DNA of 64,000 nt from Shewanella pneumatophori (GCF_023283895.1 NZ_JAKILB010000001.1:124001-188000), one strand, 5' to 3'. Shown: positions 28,179 to 36,940, counted from the stretch's first letter. A program made the numbers and translations. The notes: generated by a model from the letters alone, not told the origin.

Positions 28179-29339
28179 TTAATCTTCAATCCAAGAGCGG
28201 TTGTAGTCGTTACTCATGCAATGCTTTACATGTTCGGTGAGCTGCAATGGTGCGAAAGTATCGACCATTACGGCGTATTCATAGGTTTCGGTTTTGCCGA
28301 TAGACGCTTCTGTTCGCCCAGGTTGGGGTCCGTGAGGTACGCCTTTTTGATGTAAGGTCATGTAACCAGCTTCAATGCCTGTGCGGCTCATAAAGTCGCC
28401 ATCGACGTAATACAGCACTTCATCACTGTCGATATTATTGTGGTAGTAAGGCGCAGGGATCGACTGGGGGTGGAAGTCATAAGGGCGTGGCACAAAATTA
28501 CAAATAACAAAATTGTGCGCGGTAAACACCAGATGATCTGATGGTGGTAAATGGATCTTACCTACCTTTGGCGCATATTCTTGAATATTAAACGCCCAAG
28601 GGTAGACACAGCCGTCCCAACCGACTAAATCAAATGGGTGCCATTCGAGTGAGGTTTGCTGGTACTTATCGCCAAACTTACATACCAATGCAAATTCGCC
28701 TTGCTCAACAACGGCATCTTGTAATTCTGGTGTACGAATATCACGCTCGCAGTAGGGAGCAGACTCGAGCATCTGGCCATATTCATTACGGAAATGCTTA
28801 GGCACTTCGACCATGCTAGATGATTCAATCACAAACAAGCGTACATTGCTGTAGTCATCAAACTTAAGCTGATAAGTTGTGCCACGAGGAATGATTAAGT
28901 AATCCCACTTTTTTACCGCTAAAGCGCCATATTCACTGTATAGGGTGCCTTGTCCTTCATGGATGAATACTACTTCATCGGCATAAGCATTACGGTAGAA
29001 CTCTGCGGTATCTTCGGTAACGTTGGCGGTGTACATGGCCACGTCATTATTAAAGAAGATTTTATTACGGCTATTGAAAAAGTTACCTTTGCAGTCAGCC
29101 TTTTTAGTATCAAGCTTGTAGTTCTGCACTAAAGAGTCTTGCCAAGCTTCACCATGAGATAAGCTATATGGGCTAACCTCTAGCGCTTTGGTTGGCATGT
29201 TGTGGTGATACTTATTCGAATAAATGTTGGAAAATCCGTGAGTTGAAAACAACTCTTCACGATACAGCTCACCATTATCTTTTTTAAATGTGATATGTCG
29301 CTTTGTCGGAATTCTTCCTTGCTTCACATAAAATGGCAT
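28179..29339 (-). CDS. hmgA: Homogentisate 1,2-dioxygenase
   Basis: 386 residues from the ATG at 29339, which has AAAGGA eight bases upstream. The open frame extends to 29399, but that extension is not family-like. Opens the homogentisate ring to maleylacetoacetate. Characteristic segments: VVFIHEGQGTLYSEYG and WDYLIIPRGTTYQLKF (cupin core), IHLPPSDHLVFTAHNFVICNFVPRPYDFHPQSIPAPYYHNN with the iron ligand histidines, and HQKGVPHGPQPG. Intact: no frameshift of the kind that causes pyomelanin overproduction. First gene of the hmgA-hppD unit, divergent from lysR. Confidence 0.93.
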   Translation of the reverse strand: MPFYVKQGRIPTKRHITFKKDNGELYREELFSTHGFSNIYSNKYHHNMPTKALEVSPYSLSHGEAWQDSLVQNYKLDTKKADCKGNFFNSRNKIFFNNDVAMYTANVTEDTAEFYRNAYADEVVFIHEGQGTLYSEYGALAVKKWDYLIIPRGTTYQLKFDDYSNVRLFVIESSSMVEVPKHFRNEYGQMLESAPYCERDIRTPELQDAVVEQGEFALVCKFGDKYQQTSLEWHPFDLVGWDGCVYPWAFNIQEYAPKVGKIHLPPSDHLVFTAHNFVICNFVPRPYDFHPQSIPAPYYHNNIDSDEVLYYVDGDFMSRTGIEAGYMTLHQKGVPHGPQPGRTEASIGKTETYEYAVMVDTFAPLQLTEHVKHCMSNDYNRSWIED

Positions 29340-29446
29340 ATTCGCTTTCCTTTCTACGCTTACTGCACGTATTTCAGTGTAAATGTGATCTAGCTTCAAT
29401 TTAGTTGCTTAAATAAACAAAAAAAAGAATAATAATTGCTAGGTCT

Positions 29447-29465
29447 CCATCTAAAAATTAGATGG
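29447..29465. promoter_or_regulatory. Perfect inverted repeat, LysR-type operator candidate
   Basis: CCATCTAA-AAA-TTAGATGG is an exact 8-bp inverted repeat and contains the T-N11-A spacing of LysR-type sites (T29450 to A29462). It lies 30 bp before the lysR start and about 108 bp before the hmgA start, in the shared divergent promoter region. Confidence 0.75.
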
Positions 29466-29494
29466 TAATTTATGCTTTACGCTAAGGAAGCACT

Positions 29495-30394
29495 ATGCGG
29501 ATTGATGTTGATGCATTTAAGGTACTGCAGGTTTTAGTGGAGGAGGGCAGCTTTGCTAAGGCTGCTGAGCGTTTACATAAGGCTCAGTCTGCTGTGAGCT
29601 ATCAAGTAAAAAAACTAGAGCAACACCTTGGTGTAAACCTTTTTTGTCGCGATCAATATCGTGCAGAGTTAACTCCTGAGGGCAAAGTAATTTTGGCAGA
29701 GGGGCAAAGATTACTGCAATACCTTGCCAACATTGAACATTTAGCCAGCAAGTTTGGTGATGGCTGGGAGCCAAAGCTTGAATTAGTGATCGACGACGCC
29801 TTACCGATGAAACCAATTATGCGCGCACTAAAGCGGCTTACAGAATTGGAAATACCCACTAAAGTGCAACTTAACATGGAGTTTTTAGGCGGTGTTCAAG
29901 AAAGGTTTGAGCGCGATAACGCTGACTTAATGCTGGTAAAGGATTACCGCACGGGCCCGAGTTATCGCCCACAAGCTTTACCTGAGATCACCAGTGTGCT
30001 GGTGGTCGCGGCTACTCATCCGCTAGCAACAGAAAAAAAACTCAGTTTATTTGAGCTGCAACGTTATGTAGAGCTGACCATTGAAGATTCCTCTATAAAT
30101 AAACACTACCGTGATGAGATGCAATTTGGTGGCGACAAGGTGTTTTATCTATCGGGCTTTGTAATGAAGAAGAACGCTTTATTAATGGGGTTGGGCTTTG
30201 GTTGGATGCCGGACTTTTTAATCGAATCTGAGCTCAAAAGTGGAGAGCTGGTTGAAGTCGATTTTACCGGTGGCAATCGCTACAGTTTTACTCCGCAATT
30301 AGTTTCAACCATGGAGCGACCACTTGGTCGAGCAGGGCGCTTATTCACAGATCTTATCATGGAAGAGTTCACTGCAGAGCTCAGTGTAAAATAG
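29495..30394 (+). CDS. LysR family transcriptional regulator, probable regulator of hmgA-hppD
   Basis: 299 residues. The N-terminal winged helix-turn-helix (FKVLQVLVEEGSFAKAAERLHKAQSAVSYQVKKLEQHLGVNLFCRD) is classical. The effector domain runs from about residue 90 with two Rossmann-like halves (LELVIDDALPM, SVLVVAATHPLA, GFGWMPDFLI). LysR regulators commonly control the divergent gene, which here is hmgA. The effector may be a tyrosine-route intermediate such as homogentisate, but this is inference. A long-loop hairpin follows the stop. Confidence 0.9.
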   Translation: MRIDVDAFKVLQVLVEEGSFAKAAERLHKAQSAVSYQVKKLEQHLGVNLFCRDQYRAELTPEGKVILAEGQRLLQYLANIEHLASKFGDGWEPKLELVIDDALPMKPIMRALKRLTELEIPTKVQLNMEFLGGVQERFERDNADLMLVKDYRTGPSYRPQALPEITSVLVVAATHPLATEKKLSLFELQRYVELTIEDSSINKHYRDEMQFGGDKVFYLSGFVMKKNALLMGLGFGWMPDFLIESELKSGELVEVDFTGGNRYSFTPQLVSTMERPLGRAGRLFTDLIMEEFTAELSVK

Positions 30395-30464
30395 GTCTGT
30401 AACCTGTGGTTTTGAGGTGCAAGTGAAACATTGCAACTTGCGAAGATAAATGCAAGTTCAGTAT

Positions 30465-30550
30465 CGCTGTTAATTTACTTAAAGCTGCAGGCTGTTTGGT
30501 TATTTTGCAGAATAAAGCTAAGCCGTAAAGTTAACAGCGGTTTTATTTTG
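30465..30550 (+). terminator. Long-loop hairpin with T-rich tail after lysR
   Basis: CGCTGTTAA at 30465-30473 pairs with TTAACAGCG at 30531-30539, followed by GTTTTATTTT. The 57-base interior contains a smaller CTGCA/TGCAG hairpin. It fits a rightward terminator, although the loop is unusually long. The rest of the 406-bp gap (30395-30800) shows no gene. Confidence 0.45.
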
Positions 30551-30800
30551 CTAGCTTTTAACTCTACAATTCACTTAATTACCCGTTAGCTTGTTATATA
30601 AAACTTAATATATCAGCAGTTTACCTTTGTTAACCTACTTTGTTATTTGCGTTCGTTAACGAGCTTAATCGTTAAGTTTGTGTTCAGTTTGCCTTTATTA
30701 GACTAAGCCTATCAAGAGTTGGTACGTGCTATGCATCGCTTCATTTTTAATTGCAATATGATGATGCGGCATTCAGGTACTGATGTGAAGGAGGCTTACA

Positions 30801-31160
30801 ATGAACAATATGACTTCTAACGGTTACTCAAACAACCTGTATGCTAAATATGTGGCAGATTTAAAATTAGGCAATCACATAGTCTCAGATATGCGTCTAC
30901 AAGAGTTTGTAGCTGATCTAGAGCAATGCGGAATGTTACTGGATGAATTTGACTGGGACGAGTGGTATCAAAATAGCCATATGCTCGATAGGCCCGAATA
31001 TATCGGTGATGCAAGCATGTATGAGTGTCAGCTATTGCTCACCGCAATGGCGCGGATAGACAGGTTTAGCCCCGGCGTTTTGTCTAATATGCGCCGCCAA
31101 GGTGTGTTGTTAGCGATTATTGAGCGTTTTCAAACACTGCATTTCAAGCAAGTTAGTTAA
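30801..31160 (+). CDS. Small acidic protein, DUF6508-like C-terminal half
   Basis: 119 residues with a strong GAAGGAGG site before the ATG. The first half is acidic (ECGMLLDEFDWDEWYQNS-type stretch near residues 40-60). The second half, MYECQLLLTAMARIDRFSPGVLSNMRRQGVLLAIIERFQTL, resembles the DUF6508 pattern (LLTxxxRxxRFxxGxLxxxxxxGxIxxxLxRL). No enzymatic motif, signal or membrane helix. Function unknown; family call from memory. Confidence 0.65.
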   Translation: MNNMTSNGYSNNLYAKYVADLKLGNHIVSDMRLQEFVADLEQCGMLLDEFDWDEWYQNSHMLDRPEYIGDASMYECQLLLTAMARIDRFSPGVLSNMRRQGVLLAIIERFQTLHFKQVS

Positions 31161-31265
31161 GCTAGTTAAGCTTGTTTTAACTGCATTTAACTGTATTTGA
31201 GTTGAAATAGAATTTTTTATAAAAAACAATATATTAGTTAGCTAGTCGCTAGGGTAACCATAATA

Positions 31266-31291
31266 AAAAGAGCTGCAATTGCAGCTCTTTT
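31266..31291. terminator. Bidirectional terminator, perfect 26-bp palindrome
   Basis: The 26 bases from 31266 to 31291 are fully self-complementary (AAAAGAGCTGCAA and its complement), giving an A/T-flanked GC stem on both strands between two convergent genes. Confidence 0.88.
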
Positions 31292-31315
31292 CGTTTCATA
31301 CTAATTACACTTGAT

Positions 31316-32308
31316 TTAGTCAGCAAAAGGCTCTGGACGAGGGGTGTTCTTATTAGATGGCGGTAAAATTGGTAATACAATTTGTGGCTGCTCACCAGTT
31401 AGCGAATTCAAGAATGCAACCATCTCTTTAACTTCTGACTCAGACAGTTTTTGTCCAAGCTGAATATCAGCCATAGTGTTAACCGCTTCTTCAAGATCCC
31501 ATACGCTGCCGTCGTGGAAGTACGGATAGGTAAGTTCGATATTACGTAGTGTTGGTACTTTAAAGACAAACTTATCCGCTTCTTTACCCGTTACGCCTTT
31601 TCTACCTTCAGCTGGGTTATTGGTGTGGAAAGGTTTAACTAGACCCATCTTCATATACATGGTGCCACCCACCGCTGGACCGTTGTGACAGCTTACACAG
31701 CCTTTATCTTTAAACAGTTGATAACCTGCTTTTGCTTGGTCTGAAATAGCAGACTTGTCGCCCTGAAGGTAAAGATCAAACGGTGCGTTAGGCGTGACTA
31801 AGGTTTTCTCAAATTCAGCGATAGCATCAGTGATCATATCAATGTTGATATCTTTTGAATTATAAACATCGGCAAAGCGTGCTTGATAAGCAGGCATAGA
31901 GCGGACAGTATCGACAGCTAAATCATGAGTAAAGCCCATTTCTTTTGGATTGGCAATTGGGCCCGCAGCTTGCTCTTTAAGATCTTTAGCACGACCATCC
32001 CAAAACTGGGCTAAACCATATTCCGCATTGAGTACGGTAGGCGAGTTAATAGGGCCTTGTTGCCAGTTATGGCCAATAGACGTAGGCAGGGCATCAACAC
32101 CACCTGTTGAAATGTTGTGGCAAGAGTTACATGAAATAAAGCCTGATTTTGATAATCTTGGTTCGAAGAATAGCATCTTCCCAAGCTCTACCTTTTCTGG
32201 GTTAGTGATAACGGCTGCAGGAATGATTTCGATCGGTTCGTTAGACGCGTTTGCACCAATAGATAAAGTAGAAAGCAGAGCAATAGAGATTACATTAAGC
32301 TTATTCAT
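31316..32308 (-). CDS. ccpA: Di-haem cytochrome c peroxidase
   Basis: 330 residues with signal peptide MNKLNVISIALLSTLSIGANA, so periplasmic. Two c-type haem sites, CNSCH (around residue 60) and CVSCH (around 205), are present in the order expected of bacterial CcpA/MauG-type peroxidases. It reduces H2O2 to water with electrons from cytochrome c. WDGRAKDLKEQAAGPIANPKEMG and VPTLRNIELTYPYFHDGSV are family signatures; the latter carries residues around the peroxidatic haem pocket. A clear promoter and a 16-bp palindrome lie upstream. Confidence 0.94.
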   Translation of the reverse strand: MNKLNVISIALLSTLSIGANASNEPIEIIPAAVITNPEKVELGKMLFFEPRLSKSGFISCNSCHNISTGGVDALPTSIGHNWQQGPINSPTVLNAEYGLAQFWDGRAKDLKEQAAGPIANPKEMGFTHDLAVDTVRSMPAYQARFADVYNSKDINIDMITDAIAEFEKTLVTPNAPFDLYLQGDKSAISDQAKAGYQLFKDKGCVSCHNGPAVGGTMYMKMGLVKPFHTNNPAEGRKGVTGKEADKFVFKVPTLRNIELTYPYFHDGSVWDLEEAVNTMADIQLGQKLSESEVKEMVAFLNSLTGEQPQIVLPILPPSNKNTPRPEPFAD

Positions 32309-32332
32309 AATAGCCTCAACTAAACATTACAT

Positions 32333-32361
32333 TTTATAGGGTTAAATCAATAAGCTGATAA
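32333..32361 (-). promoter_or_regulatory. Sigma-70-type promoter of ccp
   Basis: Read leftward: TTATCA, a 17-base spacer, then TATAAA. The -10 lies about 25 bp upstream of the ATG, implying a short leader. Confidence 0.6.
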
Positions 32362-32431
32362 TAGTGAGGAACTAGAAAATAAGATAACGCTTTGTTTCGA
32401 TTAGGACTATCGTGGATTTGGATTAGTTAAA

Positions 32432-32447
32432 TGCGACCTAGGTCGCA
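32432..32447. promoter_or_regulatory. 16-bp perfect palindrome upstream of ccp
   Basis: TGCGACCTAGGTCGCA is fully self-complementary and stands in AT-rich DNA about 70 bp upstream of the ccp -35 box. It is a candidate operator for an unidentified dimeric regulator. Confidence 0.5.
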
Positions 32448-32595
32448 GACTTTATACCTAATGATAGGTAGGGTAGTGCAAATAATGTCCAGTCAATGCG
32501 GCTAAACAACATTTAGCCGATAAGAAGCGATTAGAAAAATAACTAACGCGGGGCTAATTGACCAACTTGACGGTAAATTAATTTTTGTTCATTGC

Positions 32596-32826
32596 TTATT
32601 TGCGGTTTAAGCGGCGCAATAACATCTTCCTGTCGAGCCAGCGAGCTGTTTTACTTAAATGAGCTTGGCTTTTCTTCAACCAGTGACGCGCCCAAGTATA
32701 TTCTAGGCTTAATATTGCAAGTCCGATTGGCAGTAGTAACCAAGCTGGCCCTGGTAATACAATGAGCGCTGCACCTGTTAGGGTTAATAATCCGCCAATA
32801 ATAGTGATTAAGGCTTTCTTTATCAT
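32596..32826 (-). CDS. PGPGW-type small transmembrane protein
   Basis: 76 residues from the ATG at 32826, with AGGAG nine bases upstream (frame open to 32871). Two hydrophobic helices flank VLPGPAWLLLPIGLAILSLEYTWARHWL, the motif of the PGPGW family of putative membrane proteins, here with PGPAW in place of PGPGW. The C-terminus is strongly basic (DRKMLLRRLNRK). Function unknown. Confidence 0.82.
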   Translation of the reverse strand: MIKKALITIIGGLLTLTGAALIVLPGPAWLLLPIGLAILSLEYTWARHWLKKSQAHLSKTARWLDRKMLLRRLNRK

Positions 32827-33084
32827 TGAAATAATCTCCTTATATTTCTTAAGATATTTTAACCAGCGCATTTATGAGCTGTGCTCAATTTCTAGTGGCA
32901 AGTTGTCAATCAACTAGCTCACTTAGGGTCAGTGTATAGTAAATCACCATTTTGCAGCGCTATTAATTGTAACAAACACTATTAGCCGTTTAATATTTAT
33001 GTCTGCTAAAGGTCAACATTTTGGCGTTATTACAAGGTTTGACTAAAATCTTTAATAGGTTCTATCTTCGTTATGTAGGCTGTT

Positions 33085-33906
33085 ATGCATTTCAAGCAAA
33101 GTTGTTTGCGAGAAAAAAACAATGCAATTAGCATGCTTTTTCCTCGTTACTATAACGTGATATCAGGCACTTTTTACAAAGCGCTTAGACTACTGTGCTG
33201 CATAATCATGCTTTCCCCTGTTAATTTTGCCGCTGCCGACACATTGTATTTAACCTCACTGCATTGGCCGCCGTTCTCTGGCGAGCAGCTAAAACATCAA
33301 GGCGCATGTATTGCAATAGCAAAGGCTGCGTTAGGCGCGGTGGGTCATTCACTTGAGGTTGATTTTTATCCTTGGAGCCGCGCAGTAAGAATGGCCTCTC
33401 GTAATGACGCTAAGTATTTAGGCTATTTACCTGAATATCGTTATCCAACAGATAAGTTTGTGTTTTCGGAGCCTATGGGACGCAGTGCTCTCGGTCTTGT
33501 AGAGCGTAAATCTCATCCTATTAGCTGGATTGAGCAAAAGGATTTAAATCAATACACAATTGGTGTTGTAGAGGACTATGTTAATACCGCAGAACTCGAT
33601 GCCATGATGGTCAATGGTAGTCAGTCTTTTGAAGCCGTTGCTTCAGATCTGCACAATATTAATAAAGTGCTCACTGGCCGAATAGACGCGGCCGTTATTG
33701 ATGAACACGTGCTTAGGTATATTTTGTCACAGCCAAATATGCAGTCAGTTAAACACAAACTGCAGTTTAATAAGAAGCGCTTAATCTCTAAAGAGTTGTT
33801 CATTGCGTTTAAAAATAATCAGCAAGGGCAGCTGTGGCGTGAGCGTTTTAACCAAGGCCTAGCTAAAATTAACGTGCAAGCGATATTAGCTGAGCACATT
33901 GAATAA
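33085..33906 (+). CDS. Periplasmic solute-binding protein, amino-acid-type (SBP_bac_3)
   Basis: 273 residues. After a basic N-terminus comes a hydrophobic signal (ALRLLCCIIMLSPVNFAAA). The mature protein starts DTLYLTSLHWPPFSGEQLKHQGACIAIAKAAL and contains VDFYPWSRAVRMAS, typical of stand-alone Shewanella/Vibrio periplasmic binding proteins of the extracellular solute-binding family 3. There are no permease or ATPase genes nearby, so it may feed a sensory or remote transport system. The first ATG is kept; an internal ATG at 33133 has no better ribosome site. Confidence 0.82.
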   Translation: MHFKQSCLREKNNAISMLFPRYYNVISGTFYKALRLLCCIIMLSPVNFAAADTLYLTSLHWPPFSGEQLKHQGACIAIAKAALGAVGHSLEVDFYPWSRAVRMASRNDAKYLGYLPEYRYPTDKFVFSEPMGRSALGLVERKSHPISWIEQKDLNQYTIGVVEDYVNTAELDAMMVNGSQSFEAVASDLHNINKVLTGRIDAAVIDEHVLRYILSQPNMQSVKHKLQFNKKRLISKELFIAFKNNQQGQLWRERFNQGLAKINVQAILAEHIE

Positions 33907-33983
33907 TCCTGTCATGTTTCTGTATAAAAGATGACGCAATCTAGCCGTATGCTATCGACATCACACCTCTACCTTTGTTGCCG

Positions 33984-34979
33984 ATGGAAAGTGTTCCGTT
34001 TGAGTTAGATACCTTAAATCATCTTATTGCTTGTCATCCTCAATTACGCGCCAAAACACTTGCTGATGTTGAATATAACGGCAAGCTATATCCAGTTATT
34101 CGAGCAGAACTTGGCTGTACAAACATCGATGTTCCTACTGTAATGTTTGTTGGTGGGGTGCACGGTGTTGAGCGAATAGGCTGTCAAGTGCAGTTAGCGC
34201 TTATGGCGAGTTTACTCACTCGGCTTGAATGGGATGTGCAGTTACAGCATTTACTGACTCGTGTGAGGTTATCGTTTGTGCCTATCGTTAATCCTGTCGG
34301 CTTGATTAGAGGTACTCGCTGTAATGGCCAAGGTGTCGATTTAATGCGAAATGCGCCGATCACCTCTGCAGATAAGGTTACATTTTTAGTTGGCGGACAG
34401 AAAATATCAGCCAAATTGCCTTGGTACCGCGGCAAAAATGGGATGGAGCGAGAAACTAGTGCGTTAGTCGATTACGTTACTTCACTGCTTAGCACTAGCT
34501 CTAGTGTTATCGTTTTAGATGCCCATTCAGGGTTTGGCTTGTCAGATCATGTGTGGTTTCCTTATGCTAGTAGCCAAAGTCCAATGGATAAAATAGGCCG
34601 AATATACCAGCTTAAACAAGCTTTTGAGTCGAGTTTCCCCCATCACAATCATTATCGCTTTTCACCGCAAAGTCTTATTTATCAGACTCATGGTGATATT
34701 TGGGATTACCTTGTGGCGCAAAATCCTAAAGTACCATTTGTGCCACTAACGCTCGAAATGGGCTCATGGAGTTGGGTTAAAAAGAATCCTCGGCAACTGT
34801 TTAATTTTGCGGGTTTATTTAATCCACAGAAAACACATCGCTACCACCGCACTTTGCGTAAGCATACGGTTTTTATGCAATTCTTAATGGATATAGCGGC
34901 TAGCCGTACACTAGAGAACTTAACCGATAAACAATTACACAAGCTCGATAGACAGGCTTATCAGCTATGGTATGAATAA
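33984..34979 (+). CDS. M14 family zinc carboxypeptidase-like protein
   Basis: 331 residues from ATG 33984; an in-frame TTG at 33975 would add three. Zinc-site features of M14 peptidases: FVGGVHGVERIGCQ (HxxE), RLSFVPIVNPVGLIRGTRCNGQGVDLMRN (NPxGxxxxxRxNxxGVDLNRN-like) and VLDAHSGFG (third ligand His). Catalytic Glu is expected in PLTLEMGSW. No signal peptide is seen, so it is probably cytoplasmic, like MpaA-type murein-peptide amidases. The closest relatives cannot be told by eye. Followed 42 bp later by an alpha/beta hydrolase gene. Confidence 0.82.
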   Translation: MESVPFELDTLNHLIACHPQLRAKTLADVEYNGKLYPVIRAELGCTNIDVPTVMFVGGVHGVERIGCQVQLALMASLLTRLEWDVQLQHLLTRVRLSFVPIVNPVGLIRGTRCNGQGVDLMRNAPITSADKVTFLVGGQKISAKLPWYRGKNGMERETSALVDYVTSLLSTSSSVIVLDAHSGFGLSDHVWFPYASSQSPMDKIGRIYQLKQAFESSFPHHNHYRFSPQSLIYQTHGDIWDYLVAQNPKVPFVPLTLEMGSWSWVKKNPRQLFNFAGLFNPQKTHRYHRTLRKHTVFMQFLMDIAASRTLENLTDKQLHKLDRQAYQLWYE

Positions 34980-35021
34980 CGAATTATCAGCTTAATTTAT
35001 TTTAGATAAAGTGAGGTTTGT

Positions 35022-35948
35022 ATGGCCGCAGTGGTGTTGCTCCGCGGACTTATGCGCGATAAGCGCCATTGGGGAGAGTTTGAGTCACTGCTGCAATCAA
35101 AGCTGGCTGGGCGGCATAATGTATTGATGATTGATACTCTGGGCAATGGTGAGTTTAGTAGTGATACTAGCCCATTACATTTATCAGAGTACCTGCCTCC
35201 AATAATGGAACAATTGGCTCAGATTAAAGACAGAGACATCTATATTGCGGGTCTATCAATGGGCGGAATGATTGCACTTGAGCTTGGAGCTAGCCTAAAA
35301 GACTATGACAGCGTTAACTTGAAACAAAGGTCAGCTAAAGCAGCATATAAGAGGCTAAATGCAGTAACAGAAACATCATTGTTCGACGCCTTAAGCAAGC
35401 TCACTCATAAAAATATTTACGGTATGGCGATAATCAATTCAAGTGCAGGGAATTTATCTCCTTGGTATAAACGGTTTCAGTTAAAACAGCTATTTCTGGC
35501 TTTTAGAAAGCGCGTCAAAGCTGGCTATTTGGTTAATTGTAAGCAAAGCGAGCAAGAAAAAGTTAGGCCTGTAAAACAAGTGGTATACAAGAGTGAAATT
35601 AACCCGGTTGAAGCAACCATTATTGCTTTAACCTCTGCAACCCAAGCTCAAAATATTGAGCTTATCACGCGGTGGAGTGGGTTTAGAAAAGCTCGCACTA
35701 CCAGTTTATTTAATGGCGCGCGGCAGATTTATGCTTGCAGTCGGTTTAAAGCAAATCCAGTGAATATTCCACTAATTGTATTTAGCGGCTTGGCTGATAA
35801 GTTAGTTGCACCGTCCTGCAGCCATGCGTTGACAAGTTATTACGAAATACCGTTAGTCCAATTTGAGCATGCGGGTCATGATCTTAGCCTAGATTGTGCC
35901 TGTGAGCTTAGTGATGCTTTGATAAAAGCGTGGAAATTATTGCTGTAA
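35022..35948 (+). CDS. Alpha/beta hydrolase
   Basis: 308 residues. The nucleophile elbow is GLSMGGMIAL; the acid is in VFSGLADKLVAP and the base in FEHAGHDLSLD, so the Ser-Asp-His triad is complete. The oxyanion region is LLRGLMRDKRHWG. The middle (about residues 85-215) is an unusually long, lysine-rich lid. Substrate unknown. A GTGAGG ribosome site precedes the ATG, and the 42-bp gap from the M14 gene suggests a two-gene operon. Confidence 0.82.
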   Translation: MAAVVLLRGLMRDKRHWGEFESLLQSKLAGRHNVLMIDTLGNGEFSSDTSPLHLSEYLPPIMEQLAQIKDRDIYIAGLSMGGMIALELGASLKDYDSVNLKQRSAKAAYKRLNAVTETSLFDALSKLTHKNIYGMAIINSSAGNLSPWYKRFQLKQLFLAFRKRVKAGYLVNCKQSEQEKVRPVKQVVYKSEINPVEATIIALTSATQAQNIELITRWSGFRKARTTSLFNGARQIYACSRFKANPVNIPLIVFSGLADKLVAPSCSHALTSYYEIPLVQFEHAGHDLSLDCACELSDALIKAWKLLL

Positions 35949-36117
35949 CCAAAGTAATCAGCACAAGGACGTAATTGTTGAGTGGTTTGGATTTGGCTGT
36001 CGTAAACGCTTTTAAGACAAGGTTTTTCAAACTAGGTTTTTAAGACAAGGCTTTTAAGATAATGCTTTACTGGTAGGGGGTTAGATTGCTGGTAAAGCAT
36101 AGATTGCTGATTAAACA

Positions 36118-36142
36118 ATTTAGCCCCAAGCAGGGGCTAAAT
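36118..36142 (-). terminator. Hairpin downstream of yccF
   Basis: ATTTAGCCCC at 36118-36127 pairs exactly with 36133-36142 around AAGCA. Read leftward, the arm end and next bases give AAATTG, a weak T tract. It lies between two convergent genes. Confidence 0.65.
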
Positions 36143-36205
36143 ATGACATCGTGAGGTTTTTACTATATGAAGAAACAAGGCTATTAAAGCGTTTTCTACA
36201 ATAGA

Positions 36206-36613
36206 CTAGGCTCTTGCAACCACTGTTTGACCAATTGGCGTTAAACTTAAAATCGCCAATTTTAAATGCTGCAGCGCAAATGGAATGCCGATAATGGTAA
36301 TAGCACAAGCAAACGCATGAGCGACGTGACCGATAGCTAGCCAGATCCCAAAAAATAGGAACCAGATAATATTACCGACCATACCAAATGTTCCGGTACC
36401 GATGTCCTCGTTTCCAGTCAGTGCTTTACGATTCATAGAGTCTTGACCAAACGGCCAGAATGCCATTTCACCAATCACAAAACAGGCTCTACCAAAAGGG
36501 ATGCCGATGATGCTGATAAAGCAAAGTAGTCCAGCTAACCACCAAGCAAGCCCCATTACAAATCCACCTAAAATAAACCAAGCAATATTAAACACTAAAC
36601 GTAGTACTGCCAT
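36206..36613 (-). CDS. yccF: YccF family inner-membrane protein
   Basis: 135 residues with two copies of the YccF motif: FIISIIGIPFGRACFVIGEMAFWPFG-like near residue 35, and ITIIGIPFALQHLKLAILSLTPIG near residue 110. Three to four hydrophobic helices. AAGGAG lies seven bases before the ATG. Function is unknown in E. coli as well. Single gene followed by a hairpin. Confidence 0.9.
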   Translation of the reverse strand: MAVLRLVFNIAWFILGGFVMGLAWWLAGLLCFISIIGIPFGRACFVIGEMAFWPFGQDSMNRKALTGNEDIGTGTFGMVGNIIWFLFFGIWLAIGHVAHAFACAITIIGIPFALQHLKLAILSLTPIGQTVVARA

Positions 36614-36910
36614 TTATGGCTCCTTATTTGCACTTACTCTCATTTGAGCTTAATTGCTTGTAAGCGATTTTCGTGCCAACAGACATATCTAGCTAGTTTG
36701 GCTTGTTATAAGCCTTTTTGAGCCAAATAAGACTCGACCCATATATGTCTGATTATTTTTTTAACTAAAATTTAGCGCTTTTGGCTATTTTTTAAGGTTT
36801 CTTTTTCTTAATTTAAAACTGGATTGAGATGAAAGCGTTGCAATGAAATTGGGTAAAGCCGTTGAAGGCTTGGTTATTGGGCTGATACGTGTTTTAAGTA
36901 ATAATCTTAT

Positions 36911-36940
36911 ACTGGCTCATTCTCGCGATAATGAGCCAGT
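36911..36940. other. 11-bp perfect hairpin in a 609-bp gene-free gap
   Basis: ACTGGCTCATT at 36911-36921 pairs with 36930-36940 around CTCGCGAT. No T tract follows on either strand. The gap (36614-37222) otherwise holds only AT-rich sequence and a 60-codon frame at 36962-37144 without a ribosome site. Confidence 0.5.

Noticed and set aside
32309..32371. FNR box before ccp
   Set aside because: A TTGAT half is present but the inverted second half at N4 spacing is not.
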